Below, piece by piece: positions 16,069-17,852 of a DNA stretch of 17,852 nucleotides; the stretch's first letter is position 1, and the number at the start of each line of letters is the position of its first letter. A program made the translations under genes and the position numbers. The notes below the pieces were generated by a model that was not told the DNA's origin, searched no databases, and worked only from the letters and a program-made list of their open reading frames with translations. Location: contig JAEYZJ010000108.1 in the NCBI GenBank assembly GCA_023430705.1, positions 1 to 17,852 of the forward strand. The letters are read 5' to 3'. The DNA is from Pseudomonadota bacterium (GTDB lineage: Bacteria > Pseudomonadota > Alphaproteobacteria > Rhizobiales > Devosiaceae).

Positions 16069-17256
16069 ATGAACATTCCTGCCCACATCCGAATCTATTC
16101 GGTCTTCTTCCTCTTCGCGCTGGCGCTCGGCGGGCTGCTGTCGCGCATGGCCGACCTGCAGCACCAGCTCGGCGTCACCGAGTCCGAGCTCGGCCTGACC
16201 CTGATCGGCATGGCCATCGGCTCGCTCATCTCGCTCACCGTCGCGAGCCCGCTGATCCTGCGCATCGGCGCCCGCTGGACGGCGTTCATCACCGTCTTCG
16301 GCACGGCCACGATCTATGCGCTGGTGCCCTGGCTGCCCAATGCGGAGGCCGTGTTCGGGGCGCTGTTCGTCGCCGGCTTCCTCGCCGGCGCGCTCGAGAT
16401 CAACGTCAACCTCGAGACCGACAAGCTCGAGGCCCAGCTCGGTCGCCGGATCATGAACCGCGCGCACGGCATGTGGAGCCTCGGCTTCTTCGTCACCGCG
16501 CTGGTCGGCGCCGGCATGCGCCAGCTGGACGTCTCGATCCAGCTGCATACCGCCATCATGCTCGGGGTCGTCGTGCTCGTCGGGCTCGTCACCATCTCCG
16601 GCATGACCACGGCCCCCGATCGTCCCAATGCCCATGAGGGCGAGCATCCCCGGTTCGCCGTTCCCACCTGGGGCCTGCTGCCGCTCTGCATGATCGGCAT
16701 CGCCGCTTTCCTCGTCGAGGGCGCCGGCGTCGACTGGTCCACCATCTACATGCGCGACGTCTGGGGCGCGCAGGGCTTCATCGGCGGCTTCGGCCTGACG
16801 CTGTTCACCTTCTTCATGGCCCTGACCCGCCTCTTCGTCGATCCGTTCGTCGATCGCTTCGGCCCGCGCCAGGTCGCCGGCACGCTGCTGGCGATTTCCG
16901 CCCTCGGCATCCTGATGGTCGGCCTCGCCCCGGCCGGCTGGGTGGCGCTCTCCGGCTTCGCCCTGCTCGGCATGGGCTGCAGCGCGGTCTATCCGCTTGC
17001 CGTCTCGGCGGCCGCGCAGCGCACCGACCGGCCGGCGGCGGTCAATGTCGCCGCGATCGGGCAGGTGACGTTCGTCATCTTCTTCCTCGCCCCGCCGCTG
17101 CTCGGCTTCGTCGCCCAGTACATGGGCATCCGCAACTCGTATCTCGTCTGCCTGCCGGTCATCCTGCTGGGGCTGCTGGCCCTGCCGGCGCTGCAGGGCA
17201 GGTCGAAGGGCAAGGGCATGCCCAGCGTTCCCGAGCCGCTGACGCCCAATGGCTGA
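16069..17256 (+). CDS. YbjJ-like MFS transporter (copy 2)
   Basis: A 395-residue MFS protein, clearly paralogous to the gene before it: MNRAHGMWSLGFF, EGAGVDWSTIYMRD, DPFVDRFGPRQVAG and SAAAQRTDRPAAVN align with copy 1 at matching positions. The N-terminus (RIYSVFFLFALALGG, then RMADLQHQLGVTESELGLTL) is the family's first helix and loop. The start is ATG at 16069, 5 bases after the copy 1 stop, so the genes are probably cotranscribed. The last 8 bases overlap the mmcB-type gene. The substrate is unknown. Confidence 0.9.
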   Translation: MNIPAHIRIYSVFFLFALALGGLLSRMADLQHQLGVTESELGLTLIGMAIGSLISLTVASPLILRIGARWTAFITVFGTATIYALVPWLPNAEAVFGALFVAGFLAGALEINVNLETDKLEAQLGRRIMNRAHGMWSLGFFVTALVGAGMRQLDVSIQLHTAIMLGVVVLVGLVTISGMTTAPDRPNAHEGEHPRFAVPTWGLLPLCMIGIAAFLVEGAGVDWSTIYMRDVWGAQGFIGGFGLTLFTFFMALTRLFVDPFVDRFGPRQVAGTLLAISALGILMVGLAPAGWVALSGFALLGMGCSAVYPLAVSAAAQRTDRPAAVNVAAIGQVTFVIFFLAPPLLGFVAQYMGIRNSYLVCLPVILLGLLALPALQGRSKGKGMPSVPEPLTPNG

Positions 17257-17710
17257 GCTGCCGCAGATCGTCGATCTGAGGCAGTCGCCGACGGCGCTGC
17301 GCGTCCAGCGCGGCGTCATGCGGTTCCTGCGCAATGCGCACGACTTCTGCTGCTATGCGGAAGTCCCGCTCGCCAACGGCCGGCGCGCCGACGTGCTGGC
17401 GGTCGGTCCGAAGGGCGAGGTCTGGATCGTCGAGATCAAGTCCTCGCTCGTCGACTTCCAGGTCGACCGCAAGTGGCCGGACTACAGGGAGTTCTGCGAC
17501 CGCTTCTTCTTCGCCAAGCCGCCCGAGCTCGACCCCGACGTGTTTCCGGCCGAAGAGGGGCTGATCGTCGGCGACGGCCACGACGCCGCCATCCTGCGCA
17601 TGGGTCCCGAAGCGCCGCTGCCGCCGGCCCGCCGCAAGGCCATGCTGCTCAAGCTGGCCCGGCTCGGCGCCGATCGCGTGCATGTCCTCATGGACCCCCA
17701 GGACCTGTGA
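17249..17710 (+). CDS. mmcB: MmcB-family DNA repair protein
   Basis: A 153-residue protein matching the MmcB family (COG5321/PF06319 from memory). It has a nuclease-like core: EVPLANGRRADVLAV with Asp48, then EVWIVEIKSS with Glu62 and Lys64, the spacing of a PD-(D/E)XK active site, and later DYREFCDRFFFAK and GLIVGD. In Caulobacter MmcB contributes to mitomycin C resistance and belongs to the DNA-damage response. The start is ATG at 17249, overlapping the MFS copy 2 stop by 8 bases, and the next MFS gene begins 7 bases after its stop, so it looks cotranscribed with transporters. I saw no GTTC-N7-GTTC LexA box directly upstream. Confidence 0.85.
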   Translation: MAELPQIVDLRQSPTALRVQRGVMRFLRNAHDFCCYAEVPLANGRRADVLAVGPKGEVWIVEIKSSLVDFQVDRKWPDYREFCDRFFFAKPPELDPDVFPAEEGLIVGDGHDAAILRMGPEAPLPPARRKAMLLKLARLGADRVHVLMDPQDL

Positions 17711-17717
17711 CGCGAGC

Positions 17718-17852
17718 ATGACCCACGTTTCGGCCCGGCGCATCATCCTCGTCTTCCTGCTGCATGCGGTTTCGCAGGGCGGCATGTTCGCCCGCATCCC
17801 CGATTTCCAGCGTGCGCTCGGCCTCAGCGAGGCCGAACTGGGCCTTGCCCTC
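17718..17852 (+). CDS. MFS transporter (copy 3), N-terminal fragment cut by the window edge
   Basis: ATG at 17718 opens a frame of exactly 45 codons to the last base. The residues show a first hydrophobic helix (IILVFLLHAVSQGGMF) and then ARIPDFQRALGLSEAELG. The same R-x-x-D-x-Q-x-x-x-G-x-x-E pattern follows the first helix in copies 1 and 2, so a third YbjJ-like MFS gene is very likely. It starts 7 bases after the mmcB stop. Only the N-terminus can be judged. Confidence 0.8.
   Translation, partial: MTHVSARRIILVFLLHAVSQGGMFARIPDFQRALGLSEAELGLAL

Noticed and set aside
14777..17334. Long minus-strand frames (430 and 463 residues) antisense to the MFS genes
   Set aside because: Composition dominated by Asp, Glu, Arg, Gly and His, as expected opposite GC-rich membrane-protein genes. 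The plus strand shows clear MFS motifs.

Overview
The window reads as chromosomal DNA from a GC-rich alphaproteobacterium, most likely Hyphomicrobiales (Rhizobiales), with Devosia-type bacteria a reasonable guess. The evidence is the rhizobial-type L-rhamnose gene set (DeoR-type RhaR, ABC transporter RhaSTPQ, FGGY kinase RhaK, aldolase-dehydrogenase fusion RhaD, rhizobial-type isomerase RhaI), a DUF1127 protein divergent from a LysR regulator, and an MmcB-type DNA repair protein. Genus assignment is inference.

Layout. 1-402 is the C-terminus of an ABC-F ATPase, convergent with a LacI-family repressor (440-1504, minus, TTG start). 1505-2125 is a long intergenic stretch with palindromes, a hairpin, a possible 31-codon ORF and a CRP-like site, followed by a 69-residue orphan protein (2126-2335). 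2363-12781 is a divergent L-rhamnose catabolic locus: minus strand rhaR-rhaS-rhaT-rhaP-rhaQ-rhaK and plus strand rhaD-rhaI. Between the two arms lies a control region with a perfect 12-bp inverted repeat whose arms each contain TTGACA. 12788-14780 holds terminator-like hairpins, a DUF1127 protein, a LysR regulator and a pseudo-receiver protein. 14894-17852 holds three related YbjJ-like MFS genes (the third cut by the window edge) with an MmcB gene between the second and third.

How the genes work together. RhaS should capture L-rhamnose in the periplasm, RhaP/RhaQ form the channel and RhaT powers import. RhaI isomerises rhamnose to rhamnulose, RhaK phosphorylates it, and the RhaD aldolase half splits rhamnulose-1-phosphate into DHAP and L-lactaldehyde, which its dehydrogenase half probably converts further. 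RhaR is the likely repressor of both arms.

The most notable observations are an in-frame amber codon in the middle of rhaS in an otherwise intact locus, the symmetric inverted repeat between the divergent arms, the absence of the mutarotase gene rhaU where rhaQ and rhaK overlap by four bases, hairpins on both sides of rhaS, a pseudo-receiver protein without the phospho-acceptor Asp and conserved Lys, and the MFS/MmcB cluster. I found no CRISPR array, tRNA, rRNA, insertion sequence or phage gene, and no clear sign of a wholly new system.
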